A DNA stretch of 64,000 nt from Mikania micrantha. Lineage: Eukaryota > Streptophyta > Magnoliopsida > Asterales > Asteraceae. The position numbers and the translations under genes are program-made. This document shows positions 1 to 12,036 of the stretch, piece after piece; position 1 is the first letter of the stretch; every line of letters begins with the position of its first letter. Under the pieces are notes generated by a model that saw only the letters and a list, made by a program, of their open reading frames with translations, did no database searches and had not been told where the DNA came from. The stretch lies in assembly GCA_009363875.1 (NCBI GenBank), contig CM018680.1, positions 62,841,279 to 62,905,278 of the forward strand. The letters are read 5' to 3'.

Positions 1-299
1 TAAGTTCTTCAGTTTGTTGTCCCTGTAATTACAATCATTTGAAATCCACATTGATTTCATAAGGTCATCACACAAATAAGATCAACCACAAAAATTGTAG
101 AACAGTTATAAATGTTTAATTAAATAAATAAACAAACATTTAATAAAATTTAAGTCGTAATGATTGGGGCCTTGGTCAAACTCGAGTAGACTAGTCTTTC
201 AATCAAGGTACTTAGTAGTTAGGGAACTCTGTAAATATCATCAAACATATGACCTACAAATCAAACGGTCTAGCTAGGACTTCTTGAAATGTAGGATTT

Positions 300-720
300 T
301 TGTTTCGTACTTGATTCGTTTGTTTCGTTGGCATATGTTATCTTTGATATTTCCCAGACTTTCCCCTGAAAATGATTTATTGATTCGTGTGTTGTTGTTA
401 CAAGATGTACTTGATTCGTTGATCATGGAATACTAGATTCGTTGATCAAATGGACTCTTGATTCGTTATTCATCAAACACTTGATTTGTTGAACATTGAA
501 TATTAGCTTTGCAAAGATAGTTTCATTTGATTCATTGACTCACACACTTGATTTGTCAAAATGTTTCGTTTGATTCGTTGAAATCCCACACTTGTTTCGT
601 CAAAATAGTTTCGTTTGATTCGTTGAACTCACACTTGTTTTGTCAAAAATGTTTCGTTTGATTCGTTGAAATCCCACACTTGTTTCGTCAAAATAGTTTC
701 GTTTGAAATGTTTAGTTTAA
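300..720. repeat. Degenerate minisatellite with TGATTCGTTGA / GTTTCGT core
   Basis: Short units such as TTGATTCGTTGA and CACTTGTTTCGTCAAAA recur through about 400 bp. The best-preserved part, around 550-705, repeats a block of about 80-100 bp more than once with few changes. It is noncoding and lies within the long LTR-like sequence, on its U5 side if transcription is leftwards. Confidence 0.6.
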
Positions 721-1799
721 CTCAATTATTCACTTAGATTATAAGTAAATAAACTTAGTAAAACCTGCATAAAATTTACCTAGACATGATCTAGGATATC
801 ATTCATACATGTAAAACATATATAATTTAAAAGCATTTAAGTAAACAATTTAAATAAAACAGTTTACGCATGCTTCTCATCCCCGCGTTTTAAAACAAAA
901 TGTTAGAAAAGGGGAAATGAACTCACTTGTGTTTCTATGTAACTGATCTAACACAAAATGCGCGCTTGTTCTGGTAGCTTAGTTTTCTTCAGTTCCTGAG
1001 TTATTTTATAAGAGTTTGAATACGATAAGTATACGTAATAGTCTTCGTACCTAAGGTCTCAGTCTTAGTGTGTGTAACTAAGTGTCCTAGGTTACTAAGT
1101 GTCTCTATGATCTAATCTAACTTAGTTACCCTTTTTATGACCCCAAATCCCATGTTTAATTACATCATCTTACTTTTAAATTTTACGAAATTCGGGCAGA
1201 GTCTCCTTTGTATTTAGTTCAAATCCAGACAATTATATTGTCCACTTACAACAAATTTCCCACAAGATAAGAATAATAAATCCTTAACTAAACATTTATA
1301 AGTAAATTCTATTAAATTTATTAATGTTTAGAAAGTTATTTAATTCTAATTTAACATATTCATCAAACATTTTATTACTTGAATTTAAATGACATTTGAC
1401 ACACGACGGGCCTTAGTCAGGCCCATTGAACCCACTTAGGCCCGGTGATCGTATTTATCTGTCACTTGATTGTTACTCAAAACCCATGTATCACTTGACA
1501 TAATAACTAAACTATTTGTGCTAACAACTCAAGTGGAGTTATTAATGTGTGACAATAAACCCTTGTTATGGCGATTCTAACCCACCATTGATTTCATCAC
1601 CTTACCTTTATTCAATGTCACTAGTATATATATATTTCATGCACCCATGCACACACATACTTAGAGTATCCAATGCATGCACCTTATGAGATCATTTCTC
1701 ATGAGAAACCTAGGTTGATGGCCAACTAACTATTCCCTAAGTTCTCCACATTAGTTTTTGATAGCCATAAGTTCGACATTAACCTATTTATACAACAAT

Positions 1800-2345
1800 T
1801 AGGTTCGGGTTTCAATTAGGGCAGCAGACCTATTGGATTTAGCCAAGGGTTCCGCTAATTTTAATGGAAAGGTTCGGCTATCTTTTAACTCCAACGAACC
1901 CTAAGGGTTCGGCCACATGCATGCATTTGACCTAAGGTTCGCTAGCCATGAAGTTAAACCTAGGTTTGTCCCTTTCCGGTCATAGGTTTGCATGTCATTG
2001 GGTTCGTCTCATAATGGTTCGTGAATCTCCTAGGTTGATGTCCAAGGTTCGTGACTTACTGCTTCTGGTTGCCGAGTAGGGTTCGGCCATCCCTTGCATG
2101 GAGGTTCGCGAATCCATGCAAAAGGGTTCGCCACCCCAAAGGTTCGGCCAACGGTAACACAGGTTCGGTTGCACCAGCAGGGTTCGGTGTAGGACTTAGT
2201 CAACATCAACAAGTTCGTGGCTTAGAGGGTTGCAGGGTTCGTTGCAGCAAATGAAGGTTCGGCTAAGTTTGTATAGGTTCGGCCGGTTGTTTTGGAAAAG
2301 GTTCGGCTAGGTGCTGGTTGAGTCGGCCGATGGGTTCACGAACCT
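1800..2345. repeat. Cluster of GGTTCG motifs
   Basis: The hexamer GGTTCG (CGAACC on the minus strand) occurs about 18-19 times in about 545 bp, usually as AGGTTCGGC or GGGTTCGCC, with irregular 15-35 bp spacing. The stretch is more GC-rich than its neighbours. Spacing is too irregular for a simple satellite, and no A box/B box pair of a tRNA gene is present. Confidence 0.6.
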
Positions 2346-2674
2346 GTAGAAGTTTTAGGCATTACCATCTTCATCCTAAGTAGTTCGACCTGTTACAAAT
2401 CCACTTCTAACAGTGCCTAAGTGTGTATAAAACCTTAACCCAAGTGTTTTAAGTGCTAATAAGTGATTATCATGCCATCAACTATATAGGTTCGTGAGGC
2501 ACCTTGGAAACCGAAAATAAATTGGAAGTTTACCTTAAAATTAACGGTTGGAAGGTTGAATTTCTTGTACTCTCATAATCTACGTGACGCGAGGATCGCT
2601 TTGACACCTAAAATGCTTGAATCCACCAAGAATTGAGCTTCAAATCTTAGAGAGAAGTGGGTTTCTTGAGGGAG

Positions 2675-2685
2675 ATTTATAGAGA
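2675..2685 (-). promoter_or_regulatory. TATA-like box in the long LTR
   Basis: The minus strand reads CTCTCTATAAATCTCCC, followed by a pyrimidine-rich stretch and a purine/pyrimidine leader, as in plant LTR promoters. Transcription would run leftwards. Inferred from the motif only. Confidence 0.35.
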
Positions 2686-3480
2686 GAGATAAAACGAGAT
2701 TGAGAGAGAGAAAGAGTGGAATGATGGTGGTTGTGGCATTTAATTTCCACATTAAATGTGTGGGAAAATACCCGGTCGCTTGGTCTGGTTCGGTTTCGCG
2801 TAAAATGCCGGATCGCGAGGTTTTCGCTATGAAACGACACGATTTATAAAAATAGATATATAAAATTATTCTAAGTTGTGATTCCTAATAAATTAACTAA
2901 TATCTTCTATTTATTTTAAATTTTAAAAATATTAATTTACTGTTTAAATCGAAACGTACGGTCGTCGCGCGTATTCGTTCGAATCGTCACTCATACGAAC
3001 ACGACGATAACTATACTTTTCAATCTTGTTTTCAAATTATCAGATATCATTCAGAACGTTAAACTGTCATGTTTATTCGTACAGATCGTCACCTATACGA
3101 ATAACCCGTCAATTTAGCATCCACATAACAACATCCTTGTGTTTTGTTCCGTAAGGCCTCACATACGTTCATACTTAATATAATCCTAACACCTAATCAC
3201 CTGATGGTTCTGTGTTGCCAGATAAATATCTGACTCAAGAACCATAGTTCTGGACTTTGTTTCTGTTAAATGTTTAAGAACTTGTTGTTTGATAACTCAA
3301 AATGATAATGACAACTGATATGAATATGAAATGTACTGAAATGTATATGGTTCGTACCTGTTTACTGTTCATGTTACTGTTTAAGATCACTGTTCCGGCG
3401 CGGTTCCGGCACTGATGTTACATAGACTCAAGAGATCAGAGGTAAATCTATTTGTGGAAATCAAAATCTAAATTGAAGGT

Positions 3481-3866
3481 GAATGGAGTGAAACGCTTAA
3501 TTATCATTAACAACAATATGCTAAGAAGTCCGGTATGTGGTGGGACGGTGGCTGGGGCTTGTCCCCTACATATGCCTTATATATAAGCATACTTGATTGG
3601 ATAGCATAGGTGGTCGTTGATGAGGTTAAGGTTGTCATTTCGGGTGATCAAGGTAAACATTTTCAGGGTCAATCAAATACTATGAATCAAAGGTATGGGA
3701 TGAAATGCTTAATTATCACCAAGAACAATATATCATCATGTGGTTTGGTATGTGGTGGGACGGTGGCTGGGCGGGCGGTAAGTTTGACCCTACATATGCC
3801 CTATATATAAGCATACTGAATTGGATGGTATAGGTGGTTAATGGTGAGGTTAAGGTTGTCATTCAA
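3481..3866. repeat. Two-copy tandem duplication, period about 215 bp
   Basis: The block containing GGTATGTGGTGGGACGGTGG, a TATATAAGCATAC segment and GAGGTTAAGGTTGTCATT occurs at about 3481-3650 and again at about 3694-3866. The GGTATGTGG landmark falls at 3532 and 3747. The copies have diverged moderately, so the duplication is not recent. Confidence 0.7.
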
Positions 3867-4310
3867 GGGTTAATAAATTCATTTTTATAAAACTACATGA
3901 ACTCACCAATCATTAGTTGACTTGATCTTTTTGCATGACTTTTTAGGTGACGAACAAGTCAACTAAGTTATTACTTTTGGACTAGGATACCAGTTAGAGT
4001 ACCTAGCTTTTTGGACCTGCATATTTTGAAGCATCATTTTACAGAATTATTTTGTATATCTTGTGCAGATACAAGATAGAAGAATTATGATGTGATAGTA
4101 GATTTACATTGTTAAATTATGAACTAAACTGATATAATTTAACTTTGTAATTCTATTTTTACTTAGCAGTTTCTCATTTATATATCATGTGCAATGTAAA
4201 CAATCTGATCATTCCGATTACCATTCCCGATATTGCGCCCCGGGAACCTTCCGCCTGACAGGAAAGTCGATCCAACCCGCCGGCTCGGGGTGTGACAGTG
4301 ATTATTTTTT

Positions 4311-6300
4311 GTGTCCGATCGGTTTCTTCCCCGGCCACTACCGTGTCGTGATATTAAGCACGTGATCGAAGATTCGGCTCGTCTTCTTTTAGATTGCGAT
4401 AAGCGGTTTTACAAGTTGCTGGCACACAATCATTCTCCTGCGCTTGGGTTTCCGGAACCCTTACTAGTTATGGCGGGGATGAGTAATCTGTGGAACAAGC
4501 CTTGGAGTCGCCCCACTGTGATGGAAAATAGGGAAGGTTATACCTTGATTGTCAATCTTCATCATTTTTGTTTTTTATGAGGCATTGCATGCATTAATTG
4601 TGGTTGGGTAGTGGCCCCTGTGTACTCTGTTTGTTTGTCTCGCGTGTGACACTGATGTCTTTTTTCTAACTTGTTTTTTGTAGAAATGAACTTGCTAAAG
4701 ATCCTAAAGAAAGCGAGTCGGGAGATGGAATTCATAGATGTTGATGGGGATATTCCAATCCCTTTGTCTTCTGAGGACGTGGTTATTCCTTCTCCGGAAC
4801 ATTCGTTATTAGAGGATGAGTCTAGTACTGATGATGGTACCACCCCGTTGTCGAACATGCTGAAAGGTAAGGCTGTGGTTGTTGGTGAGTCTTCAAATGC
4901 TGGGAACCAACGTGTGCCTCTTTGATTTCGCCTGCGGAGTCATGCGCAGACGATGCATACGGCGGAAAATTCTTCTACTGAGTTACCTTTAGTTCCCGCA
5001 AAGAGGAAAACGTCTTTGGTTGCCATTCCAGAGGAAGGTGTTGATAAGGTGTATGGGAGAGGATCCCCTAAGGAGAAACGGCGGGAAGTGACCCCTTTAT
5101 ATTCGGTGGGAGGAAATGTGTCGGCGGAAGCTTCTGTTGGCTCGAAGGTAGTGTTGGGGATGAGTGCGATTGTGTCTCCTCCTGAAAGAAATGTACAGTC
5201 GCTTGTGGGGCCACTCCTAGATTGTTGTTGAACACCGAAATGAGGAGAGAAGGTTCTGAAGTGAAAGACATGGACACAATTGTTTTGAGCCGTGAATTGG
5301 CGTTGTCTTTGAAGAATTGTTTCTCACAAGGTATGGAGGCAGTCAACCGCCTACAGCACCGGTCGGATGTCAGCATGCGGTTTCATACAAGATTGCTAGT
5401 TTGGAGGATGAACTGATTAAGACATTGGAAGAGAAGATACAATTGTTGGGGGATATACTGGGTTTGGAATCAGTTCGTGCAGAGGCGGAGGGTTACAAAG
5501 ATGAGCCGGCTATAGTGGTGGGGAAGTTGAAGGCTTTGAAGGAGCATGTTTGTTTGTTGGATGAAGAAGTTGAGCGTTATGCGCATGAACTCCAGTGTCG
5601 GTAGATTAAAAATGACAACATTATGCTAGAGAACGAGCACCATCAGCTAGAATTTTGTGTCCTTGTTCTATGATTGAAACTCGTACTTGTTTGTTGATTT
5701 TTTTTATGCGTCCATCTCCACGTTTGTCATGCAATTGTTTAATTCTTTATGCTTAACTTGTGTGTGCAGGAGCAACAGAAGGTGTTGGAGGGAAAGGTGG
5801 AAATGGCTCATGAGTTCTTGGACAAGAAGAAGGTTGATCTCGAGACAACTCACAAGGATTTGTAGTCCTCCAGTGTGGAGGTTTCCACATTGCAAGTGGA
5901 GGTGCGGGAGCTGCGGTCTGAGGTGCAGCAATTGGTTTCTTTCAACAAGGTTCTGGTGCGCGATCAAGAATGGTTTGTGGCACAGAGGTGTCGGTGTGTG
6001 TTTGAACGAATTCGTGAGAGCAACGGATATGTTCGGTTGCTGGGTAATGTAAATTCAGCTTGTATGGCTGTTGGGTATCAAAATGGCCTTCGATCGGGTT
6101 ACAAATATGCTGCCCAAGGTATGGCGCTTGAAGATTCCCTTGGTTATGATCCCACTGTGCAGCAGTGGATGACATATTCTATCCTGTCGTTGGCTGCTGC
6201 TCCTTCCATTCTTGCTCAACTTGCTGCATCACCACACATGTCACTTGAGGACTTCCAGGCCCTTACTTCTGTAGTAGACACTAACATGCCTGTGCCGTAG
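4311..6300 (+). pseudogene. Antisense extra ORF of Tat-type element (putative gypsy-type transposon protein), broken
   Basis: Open segments follow each other in changing frames: 4311-4580, 4671-4925, 4953-5231, 5222-5604 and 5875-6300, with likely splice remnants (TTTTTTGTAG before 4685, TGTGTGCAG before 5770). The first segment contains a conserved-looking MAGMSNLWNKPW block. The middle (about 5400-5604 and 5770-5950) is heptad-rich and Glu/Leu-rich, probably coiled coil. The last segment has a C-terminal domain with GYQNGLRSGYKYA and ends MPVP. This matches what I recall of plant 'putative gypsy type transposon' proteins encoded antisense to pol. The function of the family is unknown. Frame changes and an in-frame stop near 5863 make it a pseudogene, and its N-terminus is missing at the 4297 boundary. 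Confidence 0.6.
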
Positions 6301-6755
6301 GGAAGTTGTTTTAGTATATTTGATGAATACTTTTGGTTTTTTGTAAATATTGGGTACTTTAACTACTATGACTTGTTGGTTGTGGATGTATATCTATGGT
6401 TGATGCTTTATTCGAAATATTTTATGATAATGTTTGAGAGCCCCTTTGAAAGGTTGGTTGTCCTAGTTGCGTATGTTAATTTTCCCATACTTGGATGGAG
6501 TGTTTAGCGACGGGTTGCGCATTGTGCTCCCTTTGTCACTCTTGAATGTTATATATACATGCATGTTGTGTATGATACAACTGTGTTTGTATTTGTTATT
6601 CATCGATGACTTGCGCGCGGAATTATTAATTATTTATTTTTTTTAACTTTGATTTTGTAGGGAGGACTACTTTACCAATTTGTCGACAAAAATTGTGGCT
6701 TTTTGTGCTACTAATAATTGTTGCAAAAGAGATTGGTACAAGGTCTTGCAAAGGA
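6301..6755. other. Gene-poor spacer between the extra ORF and integrase end
   Basis: No supported gene. A polypyrimidine tract plus TTTTGTAG at about 6640-6660 looks like a splice acceptor on the plus strand, so a last exon of the extra ORF may follow (GGAGGACTACTTTACC at 6661). That reading runs into stops soon after 6750. Confidence 0.4.
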
Positions 6756-7884
6756 TTACATAAAATTACATATGGTATTTTTTGAGTGGCATGGTATTCC
6801 ATTTCTTGGAAGCTCACGACTGTTGATGTCAGTGAGTTTGTGAGATCCATTCGAGTTGCTCCATACAATCTTGTAGGGTCCTTCCCACCGGATTCCCAAT
6901 TTTCCCTTTGCCTCCTTGTAGCTTACTTCATTTGAGCGCAGGACCAGGTCGCCTGGCTTAAGTTCCTTCTTTTTGACCCAAGCGTTATAGTATTTTTGCA
7001 CTACTTTTTTTTTTTATTTGACTTCTTGTATTGCAGCTTGATACCTCCTTTCCTCGAGTAGGTTTAAGTTGACTCGGATATCTTTGTTGTTTTCTTCTTC
7101 GGTGAGCCGCGTTCGTGGTGTTGGGGATACCATTTTAACTGGGATCATTGCCTAGGTACCATATGTGAGGCTCAAGGGCGTCTCTCTTGTTCTTGTCTTG
7201 TGCATGGTGCGGTGTGCCCACAAGACGTGTGGTAGTTCTTCTAGCCAAGCTCCTTTCTGTCTTCCCAATCGTGCCTTGATGCCTTCAACAATGCTCTTGT
7301 TTGCTCTTTCCACTTGCCCATTAGCTTGGGGATGTGCGACTGATGTGAAGATTTGTTGTATGTGGAGCTCTGAGCACCATCCTCGAAAGGGATTGCTGTC
7401 AAAATCTTTGCCAATGTCACTTACTATCACCCCTGATATTCCATAACGGCACATGATGTTTTCCCATACAAAACATTTGACCGCTTGTGCGGTGATATTT
7501 GCTAACAGCTTTCTTCCACCCATTTGGTGAAATAATCGACTCCAACTACTAGGAATTTGACTTTTCCCACGGCCTTAGGGAACGAGCCGACGATGTTGAT
7601 GGCCCATTTTTGAAATGGCCAGGTGGAGTTGACGGGTACCATGTTGTGCTTACTGGTGTGTGGACCTGGCAGTTGTCACATTTGCTGATGATCTCTAGGG
7701 AGGTTTTATACATGCCTGGCCAGTAAAATCCTGCCTTCATTGCCTTTGTTGCCACTGACTTTGGCCCTGCGTGGAGTCCACAGATTCCTTCATGTATTTC
7801 TCTGATGGCATATATCGCTTCATCTATGTCGACACACTTCAGAGAGGGGCCTAAGTATGATTTGCGGTACAGATGCCCTTCCAT
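6756..7884 (-). pseudogene. Ty3/gypsy integrase fragments (zinc-binding, core, C-terminal tail)
   Basis: Three minus-strand open segments form a decayed integrase. At 7549-7884 is the HHCC zinc-binding part with EIHEGICGLHAG and CDNCQVH. At 7152-7523 is the catalytic core with VSDIGKDFDS and HPQANGQVERANKS, giving the second Asp and the catalytic-region Glu. At 6756-7001 is the tail with LKPGDLVLRSNEV and GKLGIRWEGPYKIV, the GPY/F-type module. A stop near 7885 and frame changes around 7001-7152 and 7524-7549 separate the pieces. The role in the family is insertion of element cDNA into chromosomal DNA; this copy cannot make an intact enzyme. Confidence 0.85.
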
Positions 7885-7989
7885 TAACTAGTATTGTAGG
7901 GATTTAAGTCGTAGACACCGTGCTTCCTCTCGTCCTTCGAGGAGGGTTCCATTTTGCAAAAATGCTTTAATTGGTCTCATGCAACACCC

Positions 7990-8599
7990 TGAGGAATCGA
8001 TCTCTTGTACTTGCATGATTGCCTAGACTATTAATGGTTCTGTAAGGATCTCTACCCGGACCTGGGCGTCAACATTGTTGATTGCTACGGAGGCGAGTTT
8101 ACTGAGAGCGTCTGCTTTTTGTTGATGTTTTTGTTAATGTGGGATATTTTGCATGACTCAAACACCTTGATATCTTTCGTTACTTTCTGGAGGTACTGAT
8201 TCATGGCGTCCTCCTTGGCTTCGTATAAACCGTTCATCTGATTTGCCACTAACATATAGTCCACGTGAAGTTCTAGCTATTGCACCTTTATGGTGGAGGC
8301 CATTCTTAGTCCCGCCAGTAATGCCTTATACTTGGCCTCATTGTTGGTGTTCGGGAAGTCCAGCCGGATGGCATATCCTAGTTCAATGCCTTCCGGTGTT
8401 ATGAGGATGAAGCTGGCCTCATTGCCTTAGCTGGTATAGGATACATCTGTGTGTAGTTGCCACACGCTGGTGGCAGTGGTTTTGGCAGTTGTGCCTTCTA
8501 TGGTGGTGTCATCGACTGGTGCTTCCGTAAAGAAGTCGGCAAGGACCTGCCCTTTGTAGGTTGTCCTTGGTAGGTAACGTATTTCAAAATCTCTCAATT
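7990..8599 (-). pseudogene. Second RNase H-like (archaeal-type) region of the Tat-type pol
   Basis: Minus-strand translation of this stretch, interrupted by stops, gives phrases typical of the extra RNase H of Tat elements: a GYAIRLDFP-like strand, NNEAKYKALLAGLR, then a segment around LHVDYMLVANQMNG. It lies between the RT/RNase H part and the integrase, where the additional archaeal-type RNase H sits in this lineage. The reading frame is badly decayed and was identified by eye. Confidence 0.55.
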
Positions 8600-10241
8600 C
8601 TATTTAGCCAACCTTCTCGAGATTTCTGGGCGTCGCAGCACCTGTTGTATTGGGAGATTCGTGAATACCTGAATTGAGTGAGCTTGGAAATACCGCCTTA
8701 ACCGTCTGGAGGCGTAAACCAAGGCCAGTGCCGGTTTGTCCATGCTGGTGTACCTTTCTTCTTCCCCTTTTAAGGCGCGGCTGATCAAGTAGATATCAAT
8801 TACCCGTTCTACCATTAGAACCGTACTGATGGCTTTTTCGGATGCAGACAAGTATACGGTGATGGTTTCTCTAGGTATCGGGGTGGTAAGCGATGGGAGC
8901 TCGCTTAAATGTTGCTTAATTTTTTGGAAGGAAAACTCATCATCTTGAGTCCACGTGAATAGGTTCTTTTTCAAGCATTTTTTCAAGGTGGTCATGAACG
9001 GTAGGGACCTTTCTGCTATTTTGGACAGGAACCTGGTCAAGGCAATCAGTCTTCCATTTAGTCGCTGTACTTCTTTTAGTGACTTTGGTGAGTCCATATC
9101 CATAATTTCCTGGACCTTAAATGGATTGGCTTATGCCATCTTTGATAACTATAACACCCAGAAATTTTCCCTCCTGTAAAGAACACTTCTCTGGGTTAAG
9201 CCTCATTTGTGCGCTTCTTAGGGTGCTCAAAGTTTCCTCGATTTCCTCCAACATGTTGCTTTCCGTTTTTCTTTTGACCAATAGATCATCGACATAGACT
9301 TTGAGATTTATGCCTATCTATTTTTGAACAACCGGCCCATCATTCGTTGGTATGTGGCACCTGCAATTTTCAGCCCCAAAGTTTGGTATAGCAATGCGTA
9401 CCTTCATCAGTGTAGAATGCGGTTTTTTTTCATCTTCGATAGCCATTTGTATTTGGTGATACCCCTTGTAAGCATCCAGGAAGCACCGTATGGGATATTC
9501 ATGCAGGGAGTCTACTTTGGCGTCCATCTCCGTCAGGGGATAACAATCTTAGAGAGTTGCTTTATTGATGTCTTTAAAATCAATGCACATGTGCCACCTG
9601 CCATCAGACTTCCTTACCATCACTGGGTTTGATATCCAGGCGGGGTACTGGACTTCGCGCACAATTCCTGCCGATAACAGGTTCCTCGTCTCTTCGACTA
9701 TCGCTTTTCCTCTTTCTTCCCCCATGCTGCGCCTTTTTTGTTTGACGGGTTTACAGCTTGCTCAGGCGTCGATCCTGTGCTCTGCTTGAATTCTAGGATT
9801 TCTCCACATGTTGCGGGGTACCCATGCAAAAATATCACAATGTCGAATGAGCAGCTCTTCTAACGTTGTTTTGCACTTGTTACTAAGGTGGGATCCTAAT
9901 TTGACTGTGGTGTTCGGGTATTTGTCGTTGAGAATCCACTCTTCCACTTCTGAGGATTTAGGGGCAACATTTCAGGCTAGGGATGCGACTATTTTGGATG
10001 AAGAATTTACAGTCGCGATGCCTCCCAATGTAGGGAACTTCATGGCCCCATGTGCGGTTGATACGATTGGTCGGACCGCTTTAATTCCCGGTCTTCCTAA
10101 GATTGCTTTATATTTGGATGGCGCTCGTATGATATAAAATGTAAGGTAAATCATCCTCCGGGTGCCATCTTCTCCATCGGTGAATGGTAAGGTTATTTTT
10201 CCCAGGGATTGTGCAGTTTCCCTCAAGAATCCCATCATCAT
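8600..10241 (-). pseudogene. Ty3/gypsy protease-RT-RNase H region, broken
   Basis: Segment 9972-10241 covers the protease-to-RT region (AILGRPGIKAVRPIVSTAHGAMKFPT). Segment 9762-9947 is the linker. Segment 9318-9527 carries the RT palm strand with FLDAYKGYHQIQM. A YVDD catalytic box is readable at about 9281-9298. Segment 8600-9103 carries the RT connection and first RNase H (KSLKEVQRLNGRL, LVYASRRLRRYFQAH). Order and spacing match gypsy pol. Frames change between segments and several stops interrupt it. Confidence 0.85.
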
Positions 10242-10423
10242 TGAGCTATGTTCTCGCCACAGGCTTAGAACGTCGGAGTCTATCCTTCAGAAGCAATGTT
10301 CATAAATGATTTCAGATCCACTCCCCCCATCGACATGAATACGGGCTACGCGGTGGCCAGCAATATCAGCGGCTATGTTGGAGGGGTGCTTCTTGTACTT
10401 CACAATGTTTCAAGGGAAGGAAG

Positions 10424-11588
10424 GTGATGGAGCACTCCAACCAGGGCGGTGTTTCATCTTCTGATGTCTTCATTCTCTTGTTATCTCTGCTTTCTTCGCT
10501 TGGATACTTTCTGATCATGTCTGCATATGACCTGCGCTTTTCCGTTTCCTCCCCGTGCCGATTCTTTTCCTTTAGAGGTGGTTGCGCCTATATCTTTGCC
10601 CAGGTGCGACAGCTTTCCTGACGTTACCACTGCTTCGATCTCTTTCCGCAGGTGTATGCATTCGTCTGCCTTGTGGCCGTGGCTCTTGTGGAATTCATAG
10701 TACTCATTTGAGTTGGGTCGGGAAGCGTTGCGCAAGGGTGAAGGCATTAAACTTCTCAAGGATGATAAGAAGGTTTGCCTTCTCAGTTGCTAGTATTTCA
10801 CTAGGCAACTTAGTGAAGGCATTAAACTTCTCAGAGCATGGCTTTTGTGGGGGTTTCTACGGGGTAAATGATGACCTCCCTCTAGCTGCGTGGGGTCTCC
10901 CTTTGGCAAAGTATGAAGTCGGATTTGCTGGACCATCGATTCCTTCACTTGTTCTATAGGGGCATGTCCTCTTCTTTTGGTCCCATTCTCTGGCCGTGAG
11001 GCTCGTGTCTTTTCCCCTTACAAAAGCTCTCACTTTGTCCATTAAGTTATCGAAGGTTGTAGGGAAGTCCTCTCCCAACTTTTCGCATAGCTAAGGTTGT
11101 AATTAAACTGTTGATTTTCATTAGTTCGGGGACCCCCTGTATCTGCATGCTTTCCGTGATGAATCTCTCCATGAACTGCTCTGCCTTCTTATCATTCCTG
11201 CGCTGTATGTGGAGTATTTCGTTGGGATTTTTAACGGCTTTTTTCTTTTGGTTAAACTCCTTCAATAACTTGTCCCTGAGTTCTTTGTAACTGTCTATGC
11301 TTCCGACGGTAAATTGTCGAACCACAGACGTGCTGCTCTAGTGAGGGTCTGAACCAACATATGACATCATGTTGGAAGGTTCTACCTCCCTTCCTTTCCT
11401 GCTCCCGCGAATGCATGCAAGTGATCGTCCAAGTCACTTGACCCGTCATATTTTCCAACATTTAATGGAACTTTGAGCTTTTCAGGGAGTGGGGCCTCTG
11501 CGATTCTTCTTGTGAACTTAGACATGTCGGTGAAGTTAGTGGGGTGGTATGGTTGTAGCATGGAGTCTTGGCTTTGGTCATTTTCCAC
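10424..11588 (-). pseudogene. Ty3/gypsy gag, broken
   Basis: Open minus-strand segments at 11382-11588 (LPEKLKVPLNVGKYDGSSD), 11047-11325 (ELRDKLLKEFNQKKK and ERFITESMQIQG), 10857-11078 and 10481-10759 form a retrotransposon gag. The last has a CCHC-like knuckle remnant (YYEFHKSHGHKADEC), where the first Cys appears replaced by Tyr or a shifted residue. Gag would build the virus-like particle and bind element RNA. Overlaps in different frames show at least two frameshifts. Confidence 0.8.
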
Positions 11589-12017
11589 TTGAACCGATTC
11601 GTTCGGTTCCTTCCTTACTGACCATTCCTACCCCAAATGGCCTTTAATAGTGTGGTTAACAACTCGTCTACAGGCGTTGCTTCTTTTTTCGGGATCATGG
11701 GGCTGTCCTCAACTAAGGTCAGCCGAGCTGGACGTCCTTTAAATTTTCCGCGTTTTCTATTTCTTCGAGCAGGGTCTTGAGCGCTACCCTATGGCTAAGC
11801 ACAAACTCCAGTGAGATTCTGAAGCCCCCAGCCTCTTCTTCGTCTTAATAGTTTTTGATGATCGGGGCGTCCGGATTCGTCATGCTGGAGAGGTAGGGAT
11901 GTGTGGAGACGGGTGTCTCGTCCCTACATGGTTTGGTCGCGCTTGCGTTCGCATCAACGGGAGTTTGAGCTGGTCTGCCATGGTTCCTCACTTAGCACTA
12001 AGGAATGAGACTACGGG

Positions 12018-12034
12018 TCCCACAGATGGCGCCA
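12018..12034 (-). promoter_or_regulatory. Primer-binding site of the Tat-type element
   Basis: On the minus strand TGGCGCCATCTGTGGGA follows the LTR end by two bases. The first seven to eight bases match the 3' end of plant tRNA-Asp, the primer commonly assigned to Tat/Athila elements; the rest is diverged. Confidence 0.65.
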
Positions 12035-12036
12035 AA

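Larger units (their letters stand above)
1..4297 (-). mobile_element. Very long LTR-like sequence (minus orientation), left end outside window
   Basis: Read on the minus strand, the right edge begins TGTCACACCCCGAGCC, a classic plant Ty3/gypsy LTR start, so the element boundary is at 4297. A minus-strand TATA-like box (CTATAAATC, about 2675-2685) would divide a roughly 1.6-kb U3 from R/U5 further left. No tRNA primer-binding site in minus orientation was found between 1 and 2600, so the LTR either continues past the window edge or is decayed. There is no convincing coding region; the short ORFs in this stretch have no recognisable domain. It abuts, and probably interrupts or truncates, the extra ORF that starts at about 4300. 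The long LTR would fit a Tekay-like chromovirus, but no internal region is visible to prove it. Confidence 0.55.

Noticed and set aside
300..720. CRISPR-like array
   Set aside because: Repeats are degenerate, spacers are not unique, and the genome is clearly a plant nuclear genome.
1800..2345. GGTTCG motifs as tRNA genes or Pol III B boxes
   Set aside because: No A box, acceptor stem or cloverleaf can be drawn; the motif lacks the full GGTTCGANNCC form in most copies.
10582..10959. 125-aa plus-strand ORF opposite gypsy gag
   Set aside because: Shadow of the minus-strand gag, with no recognisable domain.
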